NCBI GenBank assembly: GCA_033032865.1
Contig: JAWHQI010000263.1
Coordinates: 682,001-746,000 of the forward strand
Direction: 5' to 3'
DNA: 64,000 bases
DNA from: Dactylorhiza incarnata
Taxonomy: Eukaryota > Streptophyta > Magnoliopsida > Asparagales > Orchidaceae
Each line of letters starts with the position of its first letter. The first letter of the stretch is position 1. The notes beneath the pieces were generated by a model, which had not been told where the DNA came from, did no database searches, and worked only from the letters and a program-made list of their open reading frames with translations. A program made the position numbers and the translations under genes. Shown one piece after another: positions 9,986 to 22,253 of this stretch.

Positions 9986-12721
9986 TTAGGGATAAAACCT
10001 TTTTAGGTCATCGTCGTTCCATGTATTCCCCAAGAGCTCCCCTTCCTGATTCTGTAAGCGATACCCTCTTGTTGCAAGTGCTTCGTGGACAATGAAAGGT
10101 CCCTCCCAATTAGGGTTGAGCTTTCAAACGGCTGCCGATCTTCCAGCTGCGTCCACTTTCTTCAGGACTAGGTCACCTGCCTGGAAGTGCTTGAGACGAA
10201 CGTGCGTGTCGAAGTGTCTCGCCATGCGACGCTTGATCTCCTCCTGCCTAGCCGAGGCTAGATCTCGGAGCTCTTCGATGTAGTCGAGGGATAGCTTCTG
10301 GGCTTCCTCATTCTCTAGTCGCCATTCTTCATCTCCGTCTTCTGTCGTAATGACCCTAGGACTTCTGACCTCGAACTCTACTGGGATGAGAGCTTCGGAC
10401 CCGTGAGAGAGTTTGAACGGGGTTTCCCCTGTGGCTGAGCTAGGAGTGGTTCTCAAAGCCCACAACACCGAGGGGAGCTGCTCCGCCCAATTACCTCTTA
10501 GGTTCTCGACTTTCTTCTTTAGTAGGTTGATGATTAACTTGTTGGCGTCCTCCACTTGTCCATTGCTCCTGGGATGATATACTGACGCGAACCGAAGATC
10601 AGTTCCGAGCTGTCTGCAAAAATCTTCCAGCTCCAAACTGGCGAACTGAGGACCGTTGTCGGTGACGATGGCGAGGGGAATCCCGAACCTACAGACGATT
10701 TCTCCCCAGATGAAGTTCTTCACGACTTGAGAGGTGGTCTTGGCCAAAGCCTTGACCTCGATCCACTTAGAGAAATAGTCGATCATGACGAGAACGAACT
10801 TCCTCTGGCCGCTAGCTGAAGGAAAGGGACCTATCAAATCCATTCCCCAGATAGCGAATGGCCACGGGGCGGTGATCGAACGAAGATGCTGGGCCGGCTG
10901 CAGATGAAGGGGGGCGAACAGTTGACACTTCGGGCACTTTTTCGAGAAGGCCTCCGCATCCTTGCGGATAGTGGGCCAGAAGTAGCCATGTCTCAGGATT
11001 CTTTGCTCCAAAGTGCGAGTCCTAGAATGGCTTCCGCACTCTCCCGAGTGGATCTCCTCCAACACTCGAGATACTTTTTCTTCAGAGACGCATCTAGCCA
11101 GAGGGCCCGAGATGGTCTTGCGATATAACTCCCCATCCTGTAATAAGTAGTACGCCGCCTTGTACCGAAACCTTCTTTGATCCCCTTCTTCCACAGGAAG
11201 TTGCCCAGAACTTAGGAAGGAAATGAACGGATCCATCCACGAAGGACGATGATCGATCTCCATCATTTCTCCTTCCTCAATGGATGGTCGAAACAACTCC
11301 GTGATGGTCCCTCCTGTTCTTGGCCCGTACTTGGCCAGACGATCCGCTGCCGAGTTCTCCTCTCTCGGTACGTGCTCGACGAAGAAGGATTGAAAGCTTC
11401 CAACCAATCCTTTCACCTTTACGAGGTACTTTTGCAGAATGGTGTCGCGCACTTCGAACTCTCCCCGAATCTGAGACGCGACCACCATTGAATCGGTGAA
11501 AGCCATGACGTCTTGGATGCCAAGCTCCTTTGCGAGGCACAAGCCTGCTATGATGGCTTCGTACTCGGCTTGATTGTTCGTCACGGGGAAGAGGATCTCG
11601 ACTGCTTGCTCTATCCTAGTTCCCTGTGGGCTGACAAGAACGATGCCCACCCCCACAGAGCTCTTGCCAGAGGCTCCGTCCACGAACATCTTCCAAGGGA
11701 TGGGAGTAGAAGCCTCCTCTCCCGGTTTCGCTTCCACCGAGAAGTCGGCTAAGAAATCTGCTACCGCTTGTGCTTTGATCGCCACCCGGGGCGAGAAGGA
11801 AATGTCGAACTCACTGAGTTCTACCGACCATTTTGCCAGCCTCCCTGAATGCTCCACCCCTTCCAAGATATTTCGGAGAGGATGGTCAGTTACGACCCGG
11901 ATGGAATGAGCTTGGAAATAAGGCCGGAGCTTTCGCGCCGACACCACCAAGGCGAAGGCGAGCTTCTCCAAGATGGGATACTTCAACTCCGCCTTCTTGA
12001 GCACCTGGCTAACATAGTAGATGGGGAGCTGCTTCTTTCCTTCTTCTCGGACTAGCACGGAACTTACTGCTTCCACCCCTACTCCTAAGTAGATGAGTAG
12101 GTCTTCGCCTTCTTTCGGGCTCTGAAGGAGAGGTGTCTGAGTCAACTGCTCCTTCAGCTTACCTATCGCCTTTTCGCACTCGTCGGACCATGCGAAGTTC
12201 TCGCTCTTACGGAGCGTCTTGAAAAAGGGAGAGCATTTCTCTCCTGCCTTGGACAGGAAGCGGCTGAGACCTGCCAACCTTCCTGTCAGCCTTTGGACTT
12301 CCTTCATGGTCTTCGGCGAGGCCATATCTAGGATTGCCTTAACCTTGTCAGGGTTCGGCTCTACTCCTCCCGGGGTGATGAGGTGCCCCAGAAACTTTCC
12401 CCTTCCAGCTCCAAATACGCATTTCGCTGGATTGAGCCTCATCTTGAACTTCCTCAGCGTGGCAAAGGTCTCCACCAGATCTGTTATATGCTCCTGGACG
12501 CTCTTGCTCTTGATCAAGAGATCGTCCACATATACCTCCAGGTTCCTCCCCTTTTGCTCCTTGAAGACAAGGTCCATCATCCGCTGGTAGGTTGCTCCTG
12601 CATTCTTTAGCCCAAAGGGCATCATTTTATAGTTATAGCATCCATCCCCCGTGATGAAGGAAACATCGCGGCAATCGGGGGGGATACATCCGGATCTGGT
12701 GGTATCCCGAAAACGCATCAA
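9986..12721 (-). pseudogene. Tat pol: RT (C-terminal half), RNase H, integrase
   Basis: A long frame (10124-12721) starts within RT with MMPFGLKNAGATYQ and the catalytic YVDD box. The RT-connection segment follows, then RNase H (FVDGASGKSSVGVGI, NNQAEYEAI, FTDSMVV), then integrase with a zinc-binding H/C segment (CPKCQLF) and a DDE core (GMDLIGPFP, IVTDNGPQF, SNGQVEDANK). Near 10125 the frame shifts, and the last segment ends GNTWNDDDLKRFYP with stop at 9986-9988. At 12650-12721 the frame with the N-terminal RT half is broken. No chromodomain follows, as expected for Tat. RT, RNase H and integrase copy the RNA and insert the DNA. Confidence 0.88.
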
Positions 12722-13259
12722 GAAAACTCATTACAGGGAAACCGACGGTTGAATCAACCAACGCGTTGATTCTAGGCAAGGGATAACAATCCTTGGGGCA
12801 GCTTTTATTCAACAAAGAGAAGTCCACACACATCCTCCAGCTGCCTACAGCCTTCTTAACCATTACAACATTGGAGACCCATCCTGGATACTGGATCTCC
12901 GACACAAAACCTGCGTCCAGCAACTTCTTCACCTCTTCCCGGATAGGTCCGGCCAACATGGTGGCACTGGACCTCTTCTTCTGGCGGACGGGCTTCACCG
13001 CGGGGTCGAGGTTGAGGTGGTGGCAGGCAACCTCTGGGTCGATCCCGGGCATCTCAGCAGCACTCCAGGCGAAGATGTCGACGTTATCCTGCAGGCACGT
13101 CGCCATCTCCACCTTCTCGGTGACCTTCAGCGATCCACCGATCTTCAGCAGCCCAGATACTCCCGCTGCGGAGAGTACCTCAATTTCCTCCACCTCCTCG
13201 GATTCCTCCAGCCGGGTCGTGCCTCCAGTTACCCTCTCGAACTCCTCCGCGTCAGCCAT
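12633..13259 (-). pseudogene. Tat pol: N-terminal RT segment
   Basis: The frame contains the protease-RT linker with DIFAWSAAEMPGIDP and the first RT motifs (GSWRMCVDFSLLNKSCPKD, YPLPRI, FLDAFSGYHQI). It ends in a shifted frame after HQIRM, and the following RT motif continues in the 9986-12721 frame. This frameshift inside the RT fingers/palm would prevent a working enzyme from this copy. Confidence 0.85.
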
Positions 13260-15370
13260 TCAGCTGATGGTGCTAACCGAGCTGAGGTAGCACTCGCGGG
13301 CGACTCTTGGATCGCTCCTGATCCTCACCTGGACGTCCCCTTGGCAATACTTGAGGCACTGATGGTAGGAGGATGGGACGGCCTTGAAGGTGTTGAGAAG
13401 TGGCCTCCCGAAGATGGCCTTGTAGCAGCTCGGGGCGTCAACGATGACGAAACGGCACTGAAGAGGGGTGCCCCCGAGTGTTACAAGAAGATCTACTCCT
13501 CCTTCCACCTCCTGCTTCTCTCCGGAGAAACCAAAAAGGGAACCATCCGGCGCCCGGGCCCTTCCTGCGCCGACGCCCAGCCCGTCAAACGTCTCCTTGA
13601 AGATGACGTTTACGGAACTACCGTTATCGATCAGGATTCGATCAACGGTAAAATCTTTTACGGCGGCTTGGATCACGAGGGCATCATGAAAGGGGTTCTC
13701 ATTCCCTAACATGTCTTCTTCGGAGAAGGTGATCTCCTCCAACGGGGGCGGTGCCTGCGAGGTCGAAGCGACGCTCCTTCGATAGATCTGATGGAGACTT
13801 CCCTTGCGGGAAGCTCCTATCCCCGCACCCCCGTGGATCACCCCCACTCCTCTGCCTCCTTGGGCCACCTCCCCTCGACCTCCTTGGTCGACTCGATCCT
13901 CGTTCCTCCGTCGACCGACCGCCTGAACTGCCGGCGGCTCGACTGGGGCTTCTATCCTCCGCTGTTCCCCTCCTACCTCTCCTGCTGCCAGCCTCCTCCT
14001 GGCTTCCCAAAAGTCCGGGCAGGCCATCGTGCCATGCCCTTCCACCTGGTGGAGGTCACAGTAGAGGGGAACCTCCTCTTCCCGCGGCCTCTTCTGCTTC
14101 CTATTTTTCCGGCCCTGCCGATTGCCGCGCCTGGCAACCATCATTGCTTCCTCCCTTCTCCTCTCCTGACGCCCCTCTGGCCTGTCGAAGCGCCTTCTCT
14201 CCAGGGATCTCCTTCCCCGCTCCTGACGCTGAGGTCCCCTGGTCGGCTTCCACGGTGGCCGGTTAGCGGGGACTTGGTAGCGTCTTTCTTCCTCCCGACG
14301 CTCTGGAGCCACGATGAGTCTCCTCTCATCGTTCTTTCTTGGCTCCTCCCTCCTGGGTTCTCTTTCTCTTCTCTCTTCCCGGCCTCTTCCCTCCGGCTTC
14401 CGCTTTTCCGCCCTCCTGGGCTCTTCCTTCTTCCTCTTCTCGGGGGAACTTTCTTCTTCCTCCTCCTCATCTTCCTTGGTCACTCGGGTGAGCCTGGCTA
14501 GGAAGCCGCGGTTGGAAGCCTCACCCTGGACGAACTGGTTGGCCCTTTCGATGAGATTAGCGTAGGAGTAGGGAGGATTCCTACCGATCTCCAACTTAAA
14601 GAGGCCTTCGCGAAGGCCGAAGGTTAGGGCCAACCGCAGGCTGCGACCAACCACCTCCTGGATGAGTAGCACCTCTTCCTGGAAGCGGTCGATGTAGTCC
14701 CTCAACGTTTCTTTTGCTCCCTGGGTCAGATGGAAAAGGGCCGTAGCCTCCTTCTTAAACTTCTTTGTCGTGGCGAACCGCATGTTCAGCCCCCGGCATA
14801 AGTCCTCGAAGCAGTATATGGAGCCTTCCGGCAACTGGTGGAACCAGTCCCTTGCCTTCCCTCGGAGGGAAATCGCGAACAGCCTACATTTAAAGGCGTC
14901 TGACATGGTCCGGAGGGAGGCGACATCCTCAAACCATTGGATGTGACAGATAGGGTCCTCCCTTCCCGAGTAGTAATTCATCGAGGGATCTCTGAACCCC
15001 TCTGGCACTGGCGCGACGAGGATCTCCTATACTCGCTAGCCTGGAGAGTATTGTAGTATCTCGCCTGCTCTTCCTCCTCGCGGAACCGAGTTCCGCCAGC
15101 TCCTTGCGATGCCTGCAGACCAAACTGCGACCTCCTTGGTCGCTCGAACTCCTCGGCGTGCTCCTTCCCTGCTCGCTGAGGGCGAGCACCTTCCTCGGAC
15201 AGACCCGGGCGATGAGGCGAGGTCGTCGTTCCTTCCATGCGAGGTAGAAGAGCTGCTCGTATGGAGCCTTCTACCCTTCGCGCGAATTCTTCGAAGACAG
15301 CCAACGATACGAACTCGCTGCCTCGAGCCGGGTTTCCCACCACATCCTCGTGGTCGCTAACTGTTACCAT
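13260..15370 (-). pseudogene. Tat gag and aspartic protease
   Basis: The N-terminus (from MVTVSDHEDVV at 15370, with SLAVFEEFARRVEGSIR) lies in one frame to about 14978. The rest (13260-15008) lies in another, so one shift is needed near 15000. The second frame has the Retrotrans_gag core (RLFAISLRGKARDWFHQLP), a long Arg/Glu-rich stretch, a degenerate zinc motif YCDLHQVEGHGTMACP, and a retropepsin with ILIDNGSSVNVIF and AIFGRPLLN. Stop is at 13260-13262, directly before the RT frame. Gag packages RNA and the protease cleaves the polyprotein. Confidence 0.85.
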
Positions 15371-15408
15371 CTCACTTTTCTACCAGACTTTCTTCCTCTG
15401 GCCGCGAT

Positions 15409-15425
15409 CCACGCTCACCGCACCA
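15409..15425 (-). promoter_or_regulatory. Primer-binding site of the first Tat element
   Basis: The - strand reads TGGTGCGGTGAGCGTGG three bases inside the LTR end. The same 17 bases follow the LTRs ending at 36153 and 61486, which ties the three elements to one family. The complementary tRNA was not identified. Confidence 0.75.
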
Positions 15426-15428
15426 AAG

Positions 15429-16102
15429 TGTTGACGCCTGGAAAATCCTGGCCTCAAAATTCGGATCAATGCAGTCGGAGGCTACTTGCCCAGCGGTTCA
15501 ACGAGAAGGTTTGGTTAGCCATGACGGACGAAATGGAGGGATAAAGGACACAACCACAGGTGCTGCGGCAGGGAGGTCTCACCACGTACCCAGAAGCTCA
15601 AAAGAGTCTTCTCCTCCAAGACCACGAGTGGCCGAGCTTGGTACTAGGTAGACACTTGTTAGGGAAGACTCTTGTTTGTCAAAAAGGGGGGGGGGGGCAG
15701 CTCTGATTTTGACAAGTGTCATTCCTGGTACCCCTGAGGGTCTATTTATAGACAAATCCTAGGGGGGAGCAGATGACTATCCCTGACCCCCTAGAGTTAG
15801 TTTTTTAGACAAGGCAATAGGTTGGCGAGTAGGTAAGGGCCTCAGACCTATCTGGCGAGTTGGTTAGCTAAGTCGCCTATAGGCGAGTAGGTCCGAACTC
15901 AGGACCTCCTCGCCTAGCCGGGTGGGTGAACGCCGGGCAGGTCTTCCCTCCTCGTCTTGTGCGAGTAAGTACCTTCTTACACAACCAAAACTCCTGATCT
16001 TCCTTCGTTCAACGACGAACTCCGAGGGACTTCTGTGTTGACTTTGACTCCTGCCTACGTGGCCTTGAGATGGGCCCACCCTCGGAGAATGAGGGTTGTA
16101 CA
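15429..16102 (-). repeat. 5' LTR of the first Tat element
   Basis: 674 bp with TG...CA ends. On the - strand it begins TGTACAACCCTCATTCTCCG, which is clearly related to the LTR start TGTACAACCCTGTATTCGCC of the element at 34621. It contains a TATA box (15742-15750) and a poly-G run at 15686-15698. Confidence 0.8.
15742..15750 (-). promoter_or_regulatory. TATA box in the first Tat LTR
   Basis: TATAAATAG on the - strand, about 310 bases before the LTR end. The same box in the same relative place occurs in the other Tat-family LTRs of the window. Confidence 0.6.
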
Positions 16103-16336
16103 GTAATCATAAATATTTTTATAAGAAAGCACATTTTTAATCACATACTATGCACCTAGTTCATCACAATAAAACTTAAAATTTACGACCATTAGTCATT
16201 GATCGCATTCACACCCTCCCAACCCAAATCAATCATGTCTAGGTTGGTATCTCATCATTTGCAGTCACAAATCACACATCGTTCATTATTCCCATGGAGA
16301 TTCACTCCACCTTGGCGTTATCCCCCATGATATTAA
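16103..16336. other. Intergenic DNA flanking the Tat LTR; nothing recognised
   Basis: AT-rich sequence without a supported ORF. It resumes in character after the TIR element at 17384, so both sides are probably one older repeat. Confidence 0.4.
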
Positions 16337-17379
16337 GGCTCTATTTGGCTCAACTGATGCGACTGGAGAAGCAGTGGTGGGAAGCAGTGGTGGAATAATC
16401 AGCTGTTTTGCAGAGTGGTGGCAGAATCGGTGAAACAGTTTGGAAGAACCGCGTTTGCAGTGCTGTTTCGAACGGAGAAGTTGCTTAAGTTGTTTGGCAA
16501 AACAGTTGTGCGATGTGTTTTCCAATTTTTTATATTTAGAGACCAATGATAATAACATAAAACATACTAATAAATATCTGAAACATAGAAATTTGAAACA
16601 TTCCTAAAATCAAGCACAAACTTAACTATACATATGAAACTTCGATCTAAAACCTTCCTAAAATCTGGATCATACATAGAAATCTAAAACATTTCAAGCA
16701 TCAATAATGAAGAGAGGGGGTGGAGGATGCACACCTCCACTCACACAACACCTTTTAATTAACAACCTCCCTGCTGCCTTCCCGAGATCCTTTACCGGTA
16801 CACATACATCAAAAGGAATACTTGTTATAGTAGCATCTCCCTACCACACGCATTAGCCTCTCCCTTCTCCAGAGTTAAAATCATGTCGTTGGAAGCCTTG
16901 TTCATAAGGAACAATGGCGGGCTACTGGTCCTGGCCTCCATTATTCCTTACATGATTCATCAACCCTCTCATTTGGTGGAGGGCATGGCCATGAAAGACG
17001 TGAAGAGAGAGGATGTCATCTACTCGAGCGAGAAATCCTCGAAGGTGAGGCCCATGGCGTCGACGAATTGGGAAAGGGGAGCGAGGGAGGGCGAGAGCGA
17101 CAAGGCAGAAAGCAGCACATACATATGAGGATTGGGACGTGGAGAAGGTTGAAGTAGCGGTTTTCAAGGCCGTCGGGTTCCTTGCTGTTACGTAGGCGGA
17201 AAAGGAAGAAACGTGGTGGAGATGTTGGAGTCGTGAAATAATTTCACGACTCGTCACCGTTGATATTTCACAGTTCAAATGCGGTGGTTGTTCGCACTGC
17301 TAGGGTCATTTTTCCTGTTTGGCGGGGCGGTGGAAAAAATTGTTGCACGCTGCTCTTAAAACGCTCAGCCAAACAGAGC
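16337..17379. mobile_element. Non-autonomous TIR DNA transposon, about 1.04 kb (PIF/Harbinger-like?)
   Basis: Ends are inverted: GGCTCTATTTGGCT at the left and AGCCAAACAGAGC at the right. Both are flanked by TTAA, consistent with a TTA/TAA-type target duplication. Short inner ORFs on both strands (16883-17128 +, 16922-17278 -) match nothing recognised, and no DDE motif was seen. hAT or CACTA origin is not excluded. Confidence 0.55.
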
Positions 17380-17383
17380 TTAA

Positions 17384-18907
17384 GTTCATGATATATATCA
17401 TAATCTTAGCATATCACTATTGAGGGTATACCTCATTAAATGGATAATACACAATCTTTACAAATTGGATTCGTTTTCCACAATCATCATAAACATCCAC
17501 TATCCAATGATATCCTATCTATCGACCAAATATCATCGAATCGGGCCGCCAGCCACGATTAGGCTCACACATAATGCCTATCCCGAAATCAAACTTGGGC
17601 ATCTAATGCAAGCATGACGGGGTCGCAATTTCATGCCTTGATGATTCACAATGAAATGTGGATATCAAAGCCCTCTAATTAGAGGAGTTGGTTGCCACAT
17701 TCACAACATACGTATAAATATAGGACAAGCAAGCACAGCAAGTCCTAAAACCCCGGGAGGAAAATGTTGTTACCTTCATCCATTTATTTCCGACCATTTA
17801 AGCCTCAAGAAAATAAGTGGAGAAGAAACGATGCGTGTTTCCCTTCGTGTTAGCGGCGACGACCCGTCGATTGGTACTCTCTAGCTAGCTCTGGTGGCGC
17901 CACCTTCTTCCTCCTCCAAGTCCTCTTTCTCCTTTCCAAATGATAGGTTATGCACCTCCACCATCGATCCTCATAAATCCTCCCTAACTCCATGGTCACT
18001 CCAAAATCCACCATGAAAACACATAATAAGTTGGAGTCTACTGAAACCCTCTGAAATTGATGGAGTAAAAGGGGGAAAACTCACCGCAACTTCAAATCCA
18101 TGAATGGCCTCATCGAGCGACATAAATCGTGCCCACACTCCAAGATCTTCATCAAGCTTCAAGATCCATGGGAGAAACTCCAAGATCTTCCAAGATCCTT
18201 CCACCACCCGGGAGAAGGGAGAGAGATCTCCATTAAAAAGAGGAATGAGCTCTAGCGGAACGAAGCTCTCTTCCCATGGCCGAAAATGGATCGTCTATCT
18301 GCCTCTTAGATCGTCGACGATGACATTTTTCCTCCTCTCCAAGCTTATCCTCCTCTCCACCATCTCTAATCTTAGAAAGAGAAATAAAATGAATTAATGG
18401 GTTGGTTGAACCCTCTCCCACGACCTAACATCACCGGTGACCTCCCACAACCGCTTGATTCATGATCCTCTCATCAAACGACTAAAAACGGGCCAAAAAA
18501 TGTTTTGCGATCCCGCGCACTGCCTCCCACACGACCATGTACATGCCATGTCCCGCAATCCAGAGAAAATGCTCAACACGGCTCTGTCTGGGCGTGGACA
18601 CGGCCTGTCCAGGCTATGTGCTGACCCCTGTCCCTTGACACGACCTAGTACACAACCTCACCCAGGCTGTACCCATAGTCTTGTCGGGCTCGAGAAGTGT
18701 TCTTTGGAAGTCTACAACTTTAAGGTTGGTAGACGGTCGTGTACCTACCTGTGTAGAGTGAGAATCTCCTATAAATGACCCATAAACATTCCACAAGCGG
18801 CCACCAACGTACGTGTCTCTCAAATTCAGAATTGAAGGAAAATTGGGGCGTCACACATAAATACATATATATTATTTATACTATCTATAAATGAGAATTC
18901 TCATATC
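17384..18907. other. Degraded repeat DNA without a supported gene
   Basis: Only short, unrecognised frames occur. The part at 18520-18850 (GC-rich, with TCTACAACTTTAAGG and CTCCTATAAATGACCC) resembles the promoter side of an LTR, but no LTR ends could be placed. Confidence 0.35.
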
Positions 18908-18909
18908 TA

Positions 18910-19236
18910 AGGGTTCATTTGGTTCGGTGTTTCGCCGCTGCCGTTTGGAGCAAACGCCGCCGGACAGCGGGTAAACAAACGGACGCCGGCGGCGTTTGCT
19001 CCGTTTCCAGCCCCCGGCTCGTCCCTCCTGTCCCAACCGCGCGTCTCCACCCGCCTTCTCCGCCCGCCACCGCCGCACCAAATAAAGCCTAGGCTGGAAA
19101 CGGAGAGATTCCGTGGCTTTTCCTCTCTCCGGCGGGTGCAAACGGAGCAAACGCCGCCGACGCCCGTTTATTTGCCCGTCGTCCGGCGTCGTTTACTCCA
19201 AATGGCGGCGGCGAAACTCAGAACCAAATGAACCCT
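18910..19236. mobile_element. MITE, 327 bp, GC-rich with long TIRs
   Basis: The left end AGGGTTCATTTGGTTC and the right end GAACCAAATGAACCCT are inverted copies that continue imperfectly for about 50 bases (GTTTCGCCGC against GCGGCGAAAC). TA flanks both sides. Internal GGAGCAAACGCCGCC occurs in both orientations. It has no coding capacity. Confidence 0.7.
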
Positions 19237-19459
19237 TAGTGTATGGTTATTTTTTTGCTACATTACTTAAAAAAACATATCATATTTTATATGCATTAAA
19301 TATTAAATGATTTTTTTCTTGCTTTTTGGACTTGAATGACAAAACTATAGTTAAAAATTCAATGATTGTAGCAATGTAGGGAAATAGTAAAGGAGCTTTT
19401 TGGGAGTGGGAAGTGCAGCTACACTTTTTCCTCCAATATTTTTAGGCCAATGAAATTCG

Positions 19460-19500
19460 CACTACAAGAATCGATATGCGCACTCACTATTAGCCTTTTT
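19460..19500 (+). mobile_element. Possible CACTA (En/Spm) transposon terminus
   Basis: CACTACAAGAA at 19460 is the canonical plant CACTA terminal sequence, followed by ATATGCGCACTCACTATTAGC. Related subterminal-like motifs (TAGTGCGCATATC, GTTATCCGCAC) recur at 30940-31000, 31720-31745 and 32085-32131, beyond the Gypsy insertion. A clean opposite terminus TTCTTGTAGTG was not found, so the extent of the element is unknown. Confidence 0.4.
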
Positions 19501-19699
19501 TAGGGTTTTACGATTGCCTATCCGCACTCGGTCGCTTTCTTTTTTGCGAACACTGTTCATCTTCCTCTTTCACGAAATACACTGCTAATCTCCCTCTTTC
19601 GCGAACCAGCGCGCTTCTGCATGTCTCGCCGGCCTCCCGAACCACTGCTCATCTTCCTCTTTCGCGAACCCTAACCCGTGCTCATCTTCCTCTTCAAAC

Positions 19700-20385
19700 A
19701 TTGGATTCACGGTGCGGTTTGGTGTGGTTTTGGCCCAAACCGCAACCACACCGCAAGGGCGCGGTTTTGGCTAGAGCAAAACCGCACCGCACCGAAATTA
19801 CGCGGTGCGGTTTCGGTTTGGTGCGGTTTTTGTGGCGCGGTTGCAATTTCAGTGCGGTTTTTTGACACCATATATTATCTGATATTCTTTGTTGACATCA
19901 GGTGTGAGACCGGATTGCTTCGATTCCCCTGATTGCGGTTTGGTGCGGTTTTTTCGCAAACCGCCTTCGGCCGATAGCTTTTGGACCTTTTCAGCATTCG
20001 TGACTAGATGAATCGGTGATATTAATGTAAATAGGTGCTGTGCATAGGTGATATGAGGGATATATAAGAAAATGTAAATAGAATAATAGGTGTATGAATC
20101 TGATATATATGAAAATGTAAATAGGTGAATATGTGATCTAAGGGTTGTGCACGAATAAAATGTGAATATTTTACTTAATATATTAAAATGTGATGTCACC
20201 AAATTATAAAAATAAAAAGTACCCAAATAATCGGTGCGGTGCGGTGTTTGCGGTTTTTAAGATTTGAAAACCGCACTGCATGCGGTTTATAAAATTTCAA
20301 AACCGCACCGAACCTACACTACGCGGTGCGGTTTAAAATTCGGTGCGGTTTTTGCGGTGCGGTCGGTTTTTGCGGTTTACGATTT
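19700..20385. repeat. GCGGTTT-rich inverted-repeat element
   Basis: Two clusters (19700-19960 and 20230-20385) are dominated by GCGGTTTTGG / GGTGCGGTTT motifs and their complements CCGCACCG / AAAACCGCA, separated by AT-rich DNA. The arrangement resembles subterminal repeats of a non-autonomous DNA transposon. No TIR or target duplication could be set. Confidence 0.4.
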
Positions 20386-20984
20386 TTTGTGCTCACGACT
20401 ATATTCCTCTCCCTGAGGTACCGATTTTGTTTTTTTAATAATAATGGGGGTTTTCAGATTTTTTTTTCTTGTTATTCTTTGTTTTTCATCGTTTTTCCAT
20501 GGTTTTTTTAGGATTGTGTGCATTGTCTTCTTCCCCATACATTACCTCTTGTTTTTTAAAACCCTAGAGTAATAAACCCTAAAACGCATTGTTTTTGTTT
20601 GTTTGAGAATTTATTTTCAATAGTTAATATATTGTTACTTACTCTCAACTCTCGCAAACAAAAATCAAGATATCAAGCTCTTAAATAAGAAGATGTCAAC
20701 GAACGATTTGAAAATTTCATATGTAGCTATAACCGGTATGGATCTGCACATTCTGTTTTTTTGTTTTGCTTTTCAAAAAGCATAATTACAAATTACTTTA
20801 AAAAATTTAACTTATATTACAATGTTTTGTAAACTAAAAATTGTAACATTTATTTTTTTTCCATCAATATTGCAGGTTACAAAGATGGAAGTGAAGACAT
20901 GACTATGAAGAAAAAATGATGACTTTTGAAATTTTGATATTTAACCACTTTCATGTACTCTAAAGACTGCAAATTACTTATTTG
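20386..20984. other. AT-rich DNA left of the Gypsy insertion; no gene
   Basis: Only short frames occur. It is presumably part of the same older transposon that resumes at 30830. Confidence 0.35.
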
Positions 20985-21169
20985 GGGTTTGTTATACACC
21001 CGTAGAGGCATTGAGGTGCGTCTAGGGAAAACTCCACTAAAAGGAGGTGGGGTCAACGGTCAACGCATGATCGCCCGAGTTGAGGAGGCCGAACCCGTCA
21101 TTTTCACCGCTAACACGCAAGCACGCACGAAGCGCGCGTCGCGCCCCGTCATGACCGAACCCCGCTACT

Positions 21170-21435
21170 GGGGTGCGGTTGGCCCGCACCCCACTAGTAG
21201 GGTGCGAATAGCCGCACCCCCCATAGTGGGGGGTGCGGCCAAACCGCACCCCATGTGGGGTGCGGCCAAGCCGCACCCCCCTTTGGGGTGCGGCCAAGCC
21301 GCACCCCCCTTTGGGGTGCGGCCAAGCCGCACCCCCCCCCCCCCCCCCCCCTTTGGGGTGCGGCCAAGCCGCACCCCCCCTTTGGGGTGCGGCCAAGCCG
21401 CACCCCCCCTTTGGGGTGCGGCCAAGAGGAGTCAC
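21170..21435. repeat. Tandem palindrome array in the 5' LTR
   Basis: By eye there are eight palindromic units plus a half unit. Each is close to GGGGTGCGGCCAAGCCGCAC followed by CCC, with a period of 26-28 bp. The first units are diverged (loops TT, AATA), five inner ones are identical, and one spacer has expanded to about 20 C residues. The matching 3' LTR array has seven units. Confidence 0.9.
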
Positions 21436-21888
21436 CCCCCTCCCTCGGGCACGGCCGCGCCGCGCCGCGCCCGCCTTTAGGGGCGGTCGAATCGCTCTCC
21501 CCCGTAGCAAGGTTGTGGTGAGTCCTCTCTCTTCCGGCTCGCCGCCCGCTTTCCGGGCTCCAGACTCCGTTCGGAGCACTTCCGTGTTCGTTGCGCGCTC
21601 AGAACGCTTCTGAGCGCGCTTAGCTCACTTTTTGTCTTTCTGACTTCTCACATTTTGTCTTTCTGACATGCTCACTTTTTGTCTTTCCAGTTTCTCAGAT
21701 TTCAGGAACAACCTGTCGCCTTTTTCGCCTCTAACAAAACTGCCCAAACTGCCCGAACTGCCCGAAGGGCAAGATGTCATTTACGAAAAATGGCGATCAG
21801 TGTGCCCCAAACCAGAAAATATGATTCGTCCGCCAGATATTTATGGAAGTTACAACGGCGAAATTACCGAACTACCCCCAGCCAAAGC

Positions 21889-21897
21889 TATAAAAGG
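21889..21897 (+). promoter_or_regulatory. TATA box in the Gypsy 5' LTR (copy at 30194-30202 in the 3' LTR)
   Basis: TATAAAAGG lies downstream of the palindrome array and about 610 bases before the LTR end. It is present in both LTRs. Confidence 0.6.
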
Positions 21898-22160
21898 AGC
21901 CTCATGGCTTCATTTGAAAGGACCTTGCCTTCTGCACCCGGGAGAGCTCCTTGCAGACTTTTGCGGAATTCTCCTTCGGCGCTTGAAGATCTCCTTCGCG
22001 GACTTGAAGATTTCCTTCATCCCGAAAGGCGACACAACTTCTCACTTTTGTTCTCCGGAGCCTTCTCACTTCTGTTCTCCGGAGCTTTCTCACTTCCGTT
22101 CTCCACCTTTCTCAGAACGAAAAAGGACTTAGTTTTTCTGGAGGTGGTCTGTCGCCTTCG

Positions 22161-22253
<93 letters not shown>

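Larger units (their letters stand above)
1..16102 (-). mobile_element. Ty3/Gypsy Tat-lineage retrotransposon, 3' part off the left edge, split by a Copia insertion
   Basis: The element reads right to left: 5' LTR (15429-16102), primer-binding site, gag-protease, RT, RNase H, integrase (to 9986), a 3' non-coding part with tandem repeats, then an antisense ORF. The 3' LTR lies beyond position 1. The order PR-RT-RH-IN, the RT motif FGLKNAGATYQ, and an extra antisense ORF between pol and the 3' LTR are known traits of the Tat lineage (Retand, Grande, RIRE2, Ogre). Pol needs several frame changes, so this copy is decayed. A Copia element occupies 473-8089. Confidence 0.85.

Noticed and set aside
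16922..17278. 118-codon - strand frame within the TIR element as a transposase
   Set aside because: No DDE, zinc finger or Myb-like motif could be seen. It may be fortuitous in a GC-richer segment.
21037..21613. Overlapping open frames in all directions in the Gypsy LTR
   Set aside because: They come from the palindrome array, which lacks stops in most frames. There is no homologous protein and the array lies in an LTR.
22168..22253. (CT)n tract encoding Ser-Leu repeats
   Set aside because: A simple microsatellite in the LTR leader. The apparent protein extension is not real.
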